A stretch of 64,000 bases of DNA from Anastatus disparis (lineage: Eukaryota > Arthropoda > Insecta > Hymenoptera > Eupelmidae), in assembly GCA_017163975.1 (NCBI GenBank), contig JAFFSR010000249.1, positions 461,501-525,500 of the forward strand, in the 5' to 3' direction. How positions within the stretch are numbered: position 1 is the first letter of the stretch; every line of letters begins with the position of its first letter. The notes under the pieces are model-generated. The model saw only the letters and a program-made list of their open reading frames with translations, had not been told where the DNA came from and did no database searches. A program made the position numbers and the translations under genes. Below are positions 34,748 to 46,690 of this stretch, piece by piece.

Positions 34748-35545
34748 GAAAAATATATAACTAAAAATTACTATATTTTTCACTAATGGGGAGACAAACT
34801 CGACATATGCAGGAAATTTAACATACTTTTATGAAAATTTACTATACTTCTACGAGTTTATGATATACGCGCTCACAAAAATTGCTATTCAGTATCGTAA
34901 AAATTATGAATACAGAGAATGACACAACGAGACTGCTGTTGCCGCGCTTAATCACTAGGTGGCGACTCATTTTTTCAATCTGCGAGCGGTAAGAGAAGTA
35001 CTTGGTTGGTATATAAGAGAATTTGAAACAGAGGCTTTTAAATATTTTCGCGTTCGTGATAATACGCGTTAGGTAGAATATGCGTTAGGTGTAGCGTGTG
35101 AGTGCTATTAACTTGTTATAATGTGTGTAATTTAGGATAAATGTAGTATATACAACTTCGAAAAGAGCGTTTCATAATTTGCGAAAAGTGTCTTTCTAAC
35201 AATAACACACAAACAAAATAATTCTTCGTCAACTGAATTTGAAAACACAAGCGAAATTCTCAGAACGTCAACGAGCATCGGAAAATAATATTTTTAGAAT
35301 TTAAAAAAAAATTCATATCCATAATATTTAATACATGATATTTATGAAATCTAATATGCAGTAAAATTTGCTAAAAGCTGTAGAAAAATTTGACATATAG
35401 TATAGTAAAATTTGATGCTTTGAAATTTTACTATATACATATACTAAAATTTAATACATATCGAGTTTGTCTCTCCGATGTTATACAGTATAGTAATTTT
35501 TTCATTAAGTTTGTGCTAATATTTAATCATATATTTCTCTCCGTG
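34748..35545. mobile_element. ~0.8 kb TIR element, left end overrun by the LINE
   Basis: GGGGAGACAAACTCGACATA (left) and the complement of its diverged match (right, ending about 35477), plus flanking TTACTATA blocks, form inverted ends. The right terminus ends TTTCTCTCCGTG at 35545, that is CACGGAGAGAAA in reverse, like the CACTGAGAGAAA ends elsewhere. The matching left terminus is missing at the LINE junction. The interior (34900-35180) is GC-richer and has GGTATATAAGAG, a TATA-box-like motif. No coding sequence. Confidence 0.55.
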
Positions 35546-35577
35546 TATCATTGTTGACTTTCTGTATATCCTTGATA

Positions 35578-36303
35578 TTATTGATTTTTAAAATATTGAG
35601 ACCAGGAGGATACAATACCTTTAACAATCAGAGAATCTCCTTTTCTTAATTGTAGAGATGCACAGTCAAAATGAGTTTTCATTTCAAATTTATAAAAGCA
35701 ATCCGTAATTACTCCTAAAAAATAATCAAAGTCCTTGCTTTTATAATGCCTGAATTCAGTTTTCAAAATACCCTCGATTTCTGGAACATAATATTTTTTT
35801 GATTCATTAATTTAATGATTTAATTCAATAAAATAGAATTAAAAATTCAAAAGTATTACTTATTGTATGTCCAACTTTAGTGAGAGCTTCCGAAAGTATC
35901 ATTTTTTCTGGTATTGTATTGTTTATACTAACGTATGATCCACATACTTCAATAATTGAATTTTCTTTAATTAAAAGTTCAAAATTGACGTTGCCATTAT
36001 TATATGAACTATTTTTTATGGCAGAAGCTTTGGTGGCTCCAATGTACACAATCTTCAAAAAAAAAATAAAAAAATTTCAATGATATATTATTTATGATAA
36101 ATTCAATATTAGTATAAAAAATGAAAAAAAATAAACTTATCATTCCCATCTTTTTGATTTTTTCCAAAATTTGAGTGTTATCGTTCCAAGCTATAACTTG
36201 GACCTCTCTTCCGCTACCATTGTTTACAATTAATTTTAAAAACCTAGATTTGTTTGGTGAATGAAAATTGTTTGTTACTTTTGTAACATAACCGACAATA
36301 TCA
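35578..36303 (-). pseudogene. RPA-like OB-fold gene fragment, 3 exons
   Basis: Three minus-strand exons with good splice sites: 36303-36135 (after TTTCAG; DIVGYVTKVTNNF, SRFLKLIVNNG, EVQVIAWND), 36051-35862 (after TTTGAAG; IVYIGATKASA, IIEVCGSYVSI, LSEALTKVGHT) and 35787-35578 (after TTCCAG; GILKTEFRHYKSKDFDYFLG, DSLIVKGIVS, stop). The alternation of strand-like segments with VQVIAW and IVKG resembles OB-folds of replication protein A 70 kDa-like proteins, which bind single-stranded DNA. Upstream exons are missing or lost: a LINE tail sits directly against the first acceptor. It could be a host RPA-like paralogue or a transposon-borne RPA-like ORF. Intactness cannot be judged. Confidence 0.45.
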
Positions 36304-36309
36304 CTGAAA

Positions 36310-39244
36310 GATAAGATAGATAGATATTAATTTATTTTGTAAAAGAGTACAAAAAGGCGTGTAATACATCAAGCAATAAATAATAATTCTGCATAAAGTA
36401 TTGCACATAATATGATAAGATATCACAGTCAAATATTAAAATTAATATATAATACGGTATCAGTAAGTCACTATATAAAAGCGATATCACAGACTACTCT
36501 AAATACACGCAGGAAACATGAAAACATAAATTACAATAAAAACAGTCTTAAATATCTATCAGTCATAAAATTAAAATCAAATTAAAATCAAATAACACAA
36601 TTTAAAAGATAAAGCATAAAGCATAGTCATGACATCAAATAAAAATAAAATTGAACAAAACAATGCAACAGTAAATAATAAAAAATAATATAATAGTAAA
36701 ATTCAAAGAATAAAAACTTGATACCGGAAATGTCATGACTATTAATAAAAAGAAACAGAATCACTCATTCTTTCTGCATTCATTCAACAATCATTTATTT
36801 TTTTATTTGCGCTAATAAATACATTCACACCTTAAATCTATATATAAGATTAAACTAAATAAATTAACATTAAATTAAAATACTTAGAATTAAGATCACT
36901 CGAGGTCGAGTAAGTGCCTCCTCAAAGCCGACTTGAATTTGCCGAGCGATGGAAGATTTTTTATATTGGCAGGCAGGGAGTTCCGAAAACGGTTCAAGGG
37001 AGTTCCGAAAACGGTTCAAAACAGTTCAAGGTGCGGAAAAGTTTCCGCACCTTGAACTTGAAAGGAATTTCTTCCAGTCTCAGTACGCATGAAGGGCACT
37101 GCGAAGTCCTTGATCTCTCCTCTCGTGGCTACCCTAGGTACATATCTAGCAAAGAGACTCACTAGATACTCTGGAGTATTCATGCGCACTATTTTGTACA
37201 TAAGTACTGCCATAAAATACTGTCTCCTTGAATCAGTACGCAGCCAAACAAGAGCAGCTCTATGAAGAGAGATATGATCGCCCATTCTCACACCCATTAC
37301 ATATCCCACACATGAATTTTGTAGTCTTTGTAAACGTCTTCTCAACCCCTGCGAAGCATCGAGCAAAACTACTGAGCAGTAGTCGAGGTGCGAAAACAAC
37401 AAGGCGGCTGCGAGTTGTTTACGCAGGGCCTCAGTGGTGTACCGACGGAAAAACCGCAAACTATACATTATCCTATCAAATTTTTTAGTCACCATATTAA
37501 TGTGCGGCTCCCATGACAACCTAGCGTCAAGCACAACACCAAGGCTCACAACGGTATCAGAGAAAGATATGTCGACACCACCCTCAAGCTCAATCGTTCT
37601 CGACTCACCAGTATAGAAGTCATTAATAAATCGACTACTGCCAAAAAGGATTGCTTTAGTTTTGCTTGCATTTAATGTGAGAGAAGCATTGACAGCCCAC
37701 CCCGACACCGCCCTGGCCGCTCTCTGCAAAATACGAATACCTTCATTCACATGTTCATAAGGGACCTGAGTATAGATTTGGAGGTCATCAGCATATAATA
37801 TGTGCTCGACGAAACAGGGGTCGAGTGTGTCACGTATGTTATTAATGTAAAGGCAAAACAACAGAGGCCCCAGCACTGAACCCTGTGGAACTCCTAGATT
37901 GGTTGTTAGCCAATCTGAATCCTCTTTTAAGTGTGTAGAAACCATTTGTTTCCTACCTGATAAATAGGAGCTAATCCATTCAAGTGCAGCCCTGGGAAGC
38001 CCCATCGATCTAAGCCTCGCAAGCAATTTGGAGGGGCAGATCGTGTCGAAAGCCTTACTAAAGTCAAATAGAAGTAGTAACGTGGCAAGTTTCTTGTCAA
38101 GACCTGATTTTATGTCGTCTGTAAGTTTAAGTATGGCAGTCTGCGTAGAATGGTGCTTTCTGAAGCCAGTCTGCAAAGAGTCAAGTATTTTGTGAGTCGT
38201 AATGTACTCTTGCAGTTGGTCATGGGCAATCTTCTCCAGAACCTTTGAAAGAAAACATAATATTGCTATTGGCTTAAAATCTTTAGGCATCTTAGGTGCA
38301 GGACACTTCTTTAAAGGCACAATGCGTGCACGCTTCCAAAGGCAAAGGAAGATCCCCCGCGCAAAAGAGAAATTGAAAAGAGTCACAAGATGCTCTCCAA
38401 TAAACGGTAGTGCTTTAAGTATCACACTCTGCGGAATGCCATCCTCGCCACAAGCCTGTGATGAAAAATGCGAAATCGCAAGGATTACATCATTAATAAT
38501 TATTGGCTTGAAGGCAAAGCCACTTTCACTATACTCCGAAAGAATCTTCTTACGTTCCGCAGTATCATCGTGTGGCGAGACTGACACTCCCGCAAAATGT
38601 GCATTAAGCTCATCAGGAGTGAATCCATTCAAGTCCCCTTAAGGTCTGGAGAGGAGTCCCAGGTCTTTTAACTCCTTCCAGACATTACCTCTAGCAAGAG
38701 CATCAAACAGCCTATTATGATAATAATTTGTCTTAGCATGTTCTGTCTGTTCGTCTATAGTTTTACGCAGTTTCAAGAATTCGGAGAGATAACGCTCCTC
38801 CTTCGTCCGTTGAAACCTACGATACGTGGCATTTCTCTTGTGCCGCATCTGCGACAACTCTTTATCTATCCAAGGAAATTTATCTTTACCAATTTTAAGT
38901 GATTTTAGTGGCGCCAGATTTTGTATTGCTGCCGTAAGGTTGTCGCAGAGGCAGCCAAGTGCAGATTCCGGGTCAATTGTACCAACTGTAAATGGCGTCC
39001 AATCACAGCCGGCCAAACTCTGCACCAATAAGTTTGGACAGATATCTTTATAATTCCTATACTTAATTATCTTTTCATCTATCTTCATAAAATTACAAGA
39101 AATGCATACATCAATTAAATTGTACCGACTGTGAAAATTCGCCGGTAAGTTGCGTGCGTCAAGTACTGTGTCATTATCGTCCACAAGAATCAGGTCAATC
39201 CACGTGTGAGACGTTGGAGTGTGATGCGTGGCACCACACTCCAA
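36310..39244 (-). mobile_element. Non-LTR retrotransposon (LINE), 5'-truncated
   Basis: Runs on the minus strand from a truncated endonuclease domain (39244) through a reverse transcriptase and a ~590 bp 3' untranslated region to an (ATCT)n tail at 36310-36326. The tail and the RT motifs fit the CR1/L2/Jockey group; I cannot place it more finely. The 5' junction is a short TA run (39244-39256). It shares its 3' end with the fragment at 34046-34747. Confidence 0.88.
36903..39244 (-). pseudogene. LINE ORF2: endonuclease C-terminus plus reverse transcriptase
   Basis: The 39244-38639 part reads TSHTWIDLILVDDNDTV (C-terminal endonuclease motif) and a basic linker. A single in-frame TAA at 38639-38641 separates it from the 538-residue part (38632-37016), which has QTGFRKHHSTQTA (residue 154 on), FDFSKAFD (189-196), GVPQGSVLGPL (247 on) and YADD (280-283), the RT catalytic core. 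Near 36980-37040 a repeated GGGAGTTCCGAAAACGG block and a small inverted repeat scramble the C-terminus that copy 2 retains. The element is dead through truncation, the stop and this rearrangement. The ATG of the second part is just an internal Met. Confidence 0.88.
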
Positions 39245-40882
39245 TATATATATATTAAAAAAATAATAATTTTATTTGATGAACAGTTATATAAATATTA
39301 TATATTTATAATTGTATAACTAAATTTATTAAATTAAAATTGTATTCAGTTATCATTCAGAGAATGAGGTATTTAAATTAGTTTTCATGAAAATATATTT
39401 TTTAAAAAGTTACTTGTTAATAATTTTTTATAAATAACATACATTTAACCTTAATTACATTTTCATTTGTACACGTGTTTATATTTAAATGAATTGTGAT
39501 TTATATAAAAATTGTGAGCAATTCATTTCATTGAAGTAATAATATTTTTAATAAGAGAAACATTTATTTTTAAAAAATATCAAATTACCTCATTTGGAAA
39601 ATTATAATTACATGATATAAAAATATTTTTTTTCATATCGTTTGAACATAAATTTTATGAAATACAATTTAAAAAAATTATTTATTAGATATTAAATTTT
39701 CTTAATAGTCAATTATAAAGATAGGACAATATATAAAATATGAATAAATGTTTCTGATTATGTCTATAATTATGCATTTATATATATGAACTGTCTAGAT
39801 AGAAGTAGAATTCCCCCTAAAAAAGTAAATATTTCAAAAGAAAATTTACTTATTATTTGCGAAACATTTATTATGAATGCGGAAAAAAATAATATTCTGT
39901 AATATCACTCTATAATTTGTATTAAATATGATACAAATCATTGAAAGTACAATTATTTCATTATGTTGAATTTGTTGTCAAAGTTTGATTATATTTTACT
40001 ATAAGAAGATAAAAAAATTAACTGTCTTTCCATTCTATTGCTGAATTTCCATAAAAGGAATGTATTAACTTGTAGTATATCTCGTGATGATTATTTATCT
40101 GAATTTTTAAATTATTCCAATCATTAGTTTTCAAGATATTTAAATTTCTGATTCCAAATGGAAAAATTTTAGTAAATAATATTGGAACCCAAACTTCTCA
40201 ATAAGTAATGAAAAGATTTATGTAAAAATTTAAATGAATAATCTTCGTGATACATACTGTATGTTAATGCATCTATTTATTCAAAATTTTAAAATACAAT
40301 GGAAATATAATCAATATTTATGGGTGGAAGTGTGCTGTCCATTTTACATCCCCTTAAATAATTTATATTTATAAAATTCACATAATATCATATAAAAACT
40401 ATTAAAATAAGAATCATATATTCAATATGATTGTCAACTATGAATAAAAAGTTTAAAAAATTAAGTGATAACTTATAAATAGTTATATTATTTTATTGAA
40501 TACGTTTCCAACCTAAATAATTAACTTCATGTTGAAACTAAATTTAATTAGCATTCAATACCACAAGTTATTTAAAAAATTTACCATTACTCAAAATTAT
40601 TATAAAGTTATTTATAAAAAGTATTCCCATATCAAAATTTTAAAATTATACCAATTTAATTTTTTATTCTTTACATTAGAGAATTAGTTTCGATGTTGAA
40701 ATTTTTTTGTGAAATTAATATATATATATATATTATCTTATAGTAAAATATTTTATCACCTTGTATGAAAATTATTTTGTAAAAGTAGAATAATGCTGTG
40801 AATAACTAAATGATTATAAGAAAATATTGAAAACTGTAAATAACAATAAAAAAGTGTTAGGCTAGAAATAAATAATGGTTCT
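39245..40882. other. AT-rich non-coding DNA
   Basis: No open frame or repeat recognised apart from a short (TA)n near 40718-40732. Confidence 0.5.
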
Positions 40883-42673
40883 CACATAGTATGGAAGATT
40901 TCACTGAAATATTTCAAATTATTCTACTGGAATATTTCAATGGAACCTTTCATGCAGATTATTGAAAGTCTTCACGGAATATTTCAGAATATTCCACTGG
41001 AATCTTCCATTGAAAGCTTCCAGGAATATTTCAGGAATATTTCAAAGGAATGTTCGAAAACTTTTTCAAAATATTCCATGTAATATTCACGAAAGATTTC
41101 TGAAATATTGCATAAAATATTCCATGTAATGTTTTTCGAATATTCCAGTAAAATATTTCATGAAAGATTCCAGAAAGATTCCATAATCATTTCACTGGAA
41201 AATTCCGATAAACTTTAAAATCGTACAGCGGATAATTACATAAATCTTTCAGAACTGGTCAACTAAATATTCCACAGAAAGATTTAAGTAATCTCCCAGT
41301 GGAATATTTCATGAAAGATTTCAGAAAGATTCCATAAACATTTCACTGGAAGATTACAAAAAACTTTAAAATCGTACAGCGAAATATTAGATAAATCTTC
41401 TATAAATATTCCACGAAACATTTCACAGGAAGATTAAAGTAATCTTCCAATGAAATATTTCATGAAAGATTTCAGGAAGATTCTGATAAACATTAAAATC
41501 GTACAGCGGAATATAACATAAATCTTCCATAAATAGTCAACGAAATATTCCACAAAAAGATTTAAGTAATCTTCCAGTGGAATATTTCATTAAAGATTTC
41601 AGAAACATTCCAAAAACATTTCACTGGTAGATTCCTAAAAACTTTTAAATCGTACAGCGAAATATTACATAAATCTTCCGTAAATATTCCACGAAATATT
41701 TTACGCAAAGATGACAGTAATCTTCTAGTAGAATATTGCTTAAAAGATTCTAGAATGATTCCATGAAGTTTTCGTTGGAAGATTGCGCGTAACGTTACAG
41801 GAGGTTTCCAGTGACGCCGATAAGGGGATGTTTGTTAAATGGGAGTTTTATCCCCAAACGGTTGAAAGATACCTCACTTACTATAAAAGCGAAAGGGTAT
41901 CAGCACTTTGATGTGCACAGTTGAAGCGAATATTTAAATGCGATTTTATAACTAAATGTTTATGTATGCGTATATGTATTGATGTATAAGTGTAATGTGT
42001 TATTATATAATATATATACCATCCCCTCACAGCATTTCACATTTTCCAAATTAGAGAGATTACCCAAACCTTCCATTTTTATATTCTTCAAATCTCTTAA
42101 GAGTATTCCATGGATTATTTCAATGTAGGAAGAATCAAGGACATACGAATATTACAGGAATATTTCACGGAAGATTCCTGAAATATTCCAAATCTTCCGT
42201 GCCAATATTCTGCGAATCTTCCATAAATATTCCACGGAATATTTTACGATAGATTTCTAAAATCTTCCAGAAATATTTCATGGAATATTTCATGAAAAAT
42301 TCTTTAAATCTTTCGTGCATATTCCATGAAAGATTCTTTAGATCTTTCGTTTATATTCCATGAAAGGTTCATAAAATGTTTTAAATCTACCGTTTCCATA
42401 TTCCGGAAATTTTCAATGAATGTTCCAACGGAATATTTCATGAAATATTCCTGCAAGATTCCTGAAATATTTCAATAAAAGATCTGAGATGACCTAGATC
42501 TTCCGATGAAATATTCTTAGAATCTTCCAGCAATATTCCATGGAATATTCCAATGTAGGAAGAATCAAGGATATACGAATATTATAGGAATATTCCATGG
42601 AAGATTCCTAAAATATTTCAAATCTTCGCTGCCAATGTTCCAGGAAGCTTCCATAAATATTTCATGCTGTGTG
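40883..42673. mobile_element. 1.8 kb element built of GAA/TTC-rich tandem repeats
   Basis: Ends CACATAGTATGGAA (40883) and the complement of CACACAGCATGAAA (42673) are inverted. GGTTCT and GGTTGT flank them, a possible 6-bp duplication with one mismatch. The interior (40900-41800 and 42060-42660) is dense in GAATATTCC / TTCCATGGAA-type blocks. ATCGTACAGCG at 41220, 41371, 41498 and 41649 marks a 151-bp higher-order unit with one 24-bp deletion. A central ~240 bp (41815-42055) is unrelated and carries AAGGGGATG and CATCCCCT as an inverted pair. No coding sequence. Confidence 0.7.
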
Positions 42674-42831
42674 GGTTGTTTATTATCATTTATACATTAT
42701 TTAAATGTAGATACTGCGAATAACCATAAACAACTGTAAATAAATTGAAGAATACAATTATTAAAAATAATTCAAAATAATTATGATTTTAGTTCTTTTT
42801 ACAACAAACTTTTTTTAATGAATATATATAT

Positions 42832-43908
42832 GGGTCAAAATAACATCTTTTTATAAAAGTGTGCGCATGTGGATCACCGATTTTGCTGATTTTGAGATAT
42901 GTTTTAGTATTATTAAAGTTAGGAATCTGTGCAAAATTTCAGCTCTCTAAGTGCAAAACTCGCCGAAATATGGCCTTTCAAAGGTCAAAAACTCCGCTTT
43001 TTTCGGCTGTTTTTCACTCTTTTTCAAAATTCTGCCAAGACTCGAGTTTTTAACATATTTTAATTCGGCAGGCGGCAATTTCTTCGTTTTTATGTTAATT
43101 TTAAATTTTCGTAATTATATTTTTAAAAAATTCTAATCAGGCTTCTGAAAACTCTTAGAATAAAATACTGATTTTTGACATTTTTGACAATTTTTAAACA
43201 GCTGTAACTCATTTGAATTTTGATATTTTTAAATTATCAAAATTTTGTTTTATTGGTCAAAAAGAAAGCTTTAATTTGCATTTTTAAATTTTCAAAAAGG
43301 TTTAAAATTGACGGTGATACAAAGGTTTAAAGTTTGCAAAATTTCTAAAATATACGTTTTTTACAAAATTTAGATCATTGTAACTCTGGCCGGACAACTT
43401 CAAATTCACTAAATCTTACAAGAAAACTTTTTATAAGTCACGTAAAATGAGGCCAAATAGGCCTGGTCAATGGTATCCTACGATTTTACTATTATTTGAA
43501 CCTCTCATAATTCAGTATTTTGCTTCACAAGTAAATCAATACACCCAGCTGTTGCGTCTTCTACTCATAAATGCGAAAACCTTAAAAGATTCAACAGGCT
43601 ATAAATTATGAAATGAGCGATAAAAAACTTGATTTTATGCTTGAGTATAGGTCTCTAGGTCGTTTAGAATAAAAGTTATAACAGTTTGAGAATTTTTTAT
43701 TTCTCAAGGTATCAAATCTGTGAACGCTTACTCTAGCCGATTTTTAGATTGGTCTTAACTTTCCTATAACTTAATTTCTATGATACTTCAGGACTCTTAT
43801 TGAAGCTCTAATTAAAAATTATTGCTTGTAATTTCAATATCTTTGATGAAGTATAAATGTAAGTCTGCTAACATCTAAAATAAACAACTTTCTTTTTTTC
43901 TTATAACA
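42832..43908 (+). repeat. Left TIR of the 10.3 kb element
   Basis: 1,077 bp, starts GGGTCAAAATAACATC. An identical 61-codon open frame occurs in both arms and is only a by-product of the repeat. Confidence 0.92.
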
Positions 43909-44310
43909 TTATTTCGCGATGCTGTTGGCACATTAAACTTGACTAAAAAAAGTTTTATCCAAGATGATAAAACTGTAAGAGAAGACGTTCAATTTGATTT
44001 TTGGTGAATTACTAGCTGATACAAAGCCGGAGTTATAAATAAGTTGAGACCAATTTCAAAGTCGGATAAAATGAACGTTCACGGATTTATTACCTTCAGT
44101 TTATAAAAATCGTTAACTGTTTTAACTTTCGTTCTAAACCACCTAGAGACTTTCATCAAAGCTTGAATAATAGCTTTTGCTATCTACTTTAATAATTTAT
44201 GACGTGTAGAATCTCCTAGGGCTCTCAAATTTTTTAAAAAACGCCACAAAAGGTGATAGTGTTGGCTTACTTGAGAAGCAATATTCTGAATTTTGAAAGG
44301 TTTATATTAT
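43490..44310. repeat. Subterminal hairpin on the left side
   Basis: 43490-43790, the inner part of the left TIR, has a diverged inverted copy at about 44000-44310. Shared blocks include CTCTAGGTSGTTTAGAA, AAGTTATAACAGTT and TTGGTCT. Only the left side has this extra inverted copy. Confidence 0.6.
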
Positions 44311-45013
44311 AAAAAGACTCAGGAGTCGGTTGACGAATTCTTTCTAGTCTTATTTTAAAATAATTCAAATAGTTTTTTTACTAAATTATTTTACACTCCG
44401 CAATGTTTTTGATTAGATCCATGACTAAATTTATCTCATAAGAATAATCAAAAGATGTAACAAGTATAAAAAGTTTTAAAAGGTATTAAAATATAACATA
44501 ATGCACTACATAATTTCGGATTTTCTTTTTAGAAATATTTTGTAAAGCAGTTTTTTAAATTCATAAAATGACATCGATGTAGGTATAAAGGTATCAAAAT
44601 GTATTAAAATATGTCCGTTATAAAAATATAAACATTTTATTTGATACCAAATTTTAAAAGAGGATTAGAAGGTATTGATGTATATTTAAATGTGCAAAAC
44701 CCCACTCAAAACCACTTTCTTTGATGCACACTGATATTCTCTAATATCTTTTCATAACTTTTAATAGATATTAGTACTTTCAAAATTTTCACACTGGATT
44801 GGGAAATCATTTAAATTTCTAAATAATCAAATGAAGCATAGTAACACACTTAAAGTTGGCTAGCCTTATAAATAGTTATCTAAAAATGATAAAAAATCAA
44901 GTGAATAAAGAATAAAACGAAAGCTTATGCTGAATTAAAAATATAGTTTATCCTACTATTTGAATAAACTATATTTTGAATTTTGGAAAATATTTTTGGA
45001 ATTACTATTTACT
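43909..45013. other. Non-coding DNA between left TIR and gene end
   Basis: AT-rich; besides the inverted copy listed separately nothing is recognised. It lies downstream of the transposase stop, so it would hold its 3' untranslated region. Confidence 0.5.
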
Positions 45014-46690
45014 TTATGCAATATTAACTAATGCGAATTCATCATCAGCAGAGAAAATTTTAATTTTCATACGAGATTGGCTGATTGGCTCAAAATAGTG
45101 ATGAATTCTAGTGTCACTAATTCTTCGAGCTGCCTGAAAGCGAGAATGAAGTTTTCGATCCCTTGCTTCAACATCTTGTTGATTAACATAAAGAAATCTA
45201 TCAAATAAATTATTTATTACTATAACAAGAATAAATATCAAAACAATTATAAATTGTTAGTAACAGAATTAGTAATTTTTTTACCTTATTCCTGAAATAT
45301 TATCTTGACAATAATCAAACATTTGCCTTGCAGTTTGTATTTGATTATTGATAGGTCTTTGTAATGAAGCTCTTCTTGTCAATTTCTTAACAGTGGCACC
45401 AATTCCATCACATACATTTTTGCCGTGACTTGTTGCTGAAAAATTATGAGATATAACTTTGAACCTAAAATCTTCTTCATGATGGCATAAATTGATGAAA
45501 TGATTCCTAAAACATTTTTTATTTTTATAAACTAATGAACTTGGATGAAAAATAAATATTATTTTACTTTTTTCAAAATTCTATTACTTATTGATAAATA
45601 AAATTATGAAAATAAATATATATTTACTTGTTTTTGTACTGGGTAGGTGCTCCGTCTGAGAAATATATAATATTTTTATCCAAGGAAGAAGCTCCTTGAG
45701 TTTTTCTAAAACTCTTTCTTGAAATATATTAACTGCAACCGCTGTATGTTTTGTACAATCTGATATTACACAGAAATTTAAAATCTTCAGTTCTTCAGAC
45801 GCTTCATCCTTGTAATATACAGCAAAAGGGTGTACAGTGGCTTGACTATTATTATAATAATAGCCCTGAGTCGAATCTTGACAGATAAAAGCAAAATTTT
45901 CTGAAAAATCCATTAAGATCAGACAGGTGTTTTTGTCTAAATTTGATTTGCATGCTTTGAGGAATATTTTTTGATTCTCACTAATAAAATGGTGAGGCAT
46001 TAATTTATAAATATCCTCTACAAGTTTATTTAAGAACTCATCACGAGGTTCTTCCAAGTCATTGAGAACTGTTTTACTAAATTGAGCTCCTTCTTTTCCT
46101 GCACTTGTCTTGATAGTTTCCCATTTTTTAAAACAGATGCAAGTGGAAAGTATTGACAAATTATCTTGCGCATTGGATAAGTATTGAAAAATTGCATTGC
46201 GCCCTGGACACATTGTACATGTTTGATGCAGCATGCAATTTTTGTTATCAATAGAGCAAACGGCTTCATCTATAAGCAGTCTATAGTTTATTTTTCTATT
46301 CCAAGCAGATAATCTTAATTTAACATTTTGATGTAACTCGCATACACAAACTGTGTGCGTTCCAGGGCTTCCAGCTGATACACATTCTTTAGGGCGCAAA
46401 GATGCAAAGAATGAAAAACATGGTTTCTCTTCACACGTTTTCTCCTGTAACCAATTATTGTATAGATCTCTAGTATCATACATCAAAAGTCTCTTTGGTA
46501 CTGGAATCGATTTAGCATTAGGAACTTTTTGCATAACACATTCCTTCATCCCACTGCATGGACGACTATTGCAATCATTTTTATAGTATTCAATGATTTC
46601 CTTTTTTACTTCATCAGGAACGCGAGTGTATAACTTTCTGGAACGTGACATTGGCCCTATGATAAAATAGAATTTTATTATATTTTATAT

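Noticed and set aside
34589..34783. 64-residue minus-strand open frame
   Set aside because: It runs out of frame through the LINE C-terminus; the correct frame reads FQVQGADFWNSLPAD ... YLLDLE.
37228..39053. Several plus-strand open frames opposite the LINE ORF
   Set aside because: They are antisense shadows of the reverse transcriptase and endonuclease reading frames.
42951..43136. 61-residue open frame, identical at 42951-43136 (plus) and 52812-52997 (minus)
   Set aside because: Both lie at mirrored positions in the 1,077-bp TIRs; identity follows from the repeat, and nothing suggests translation.
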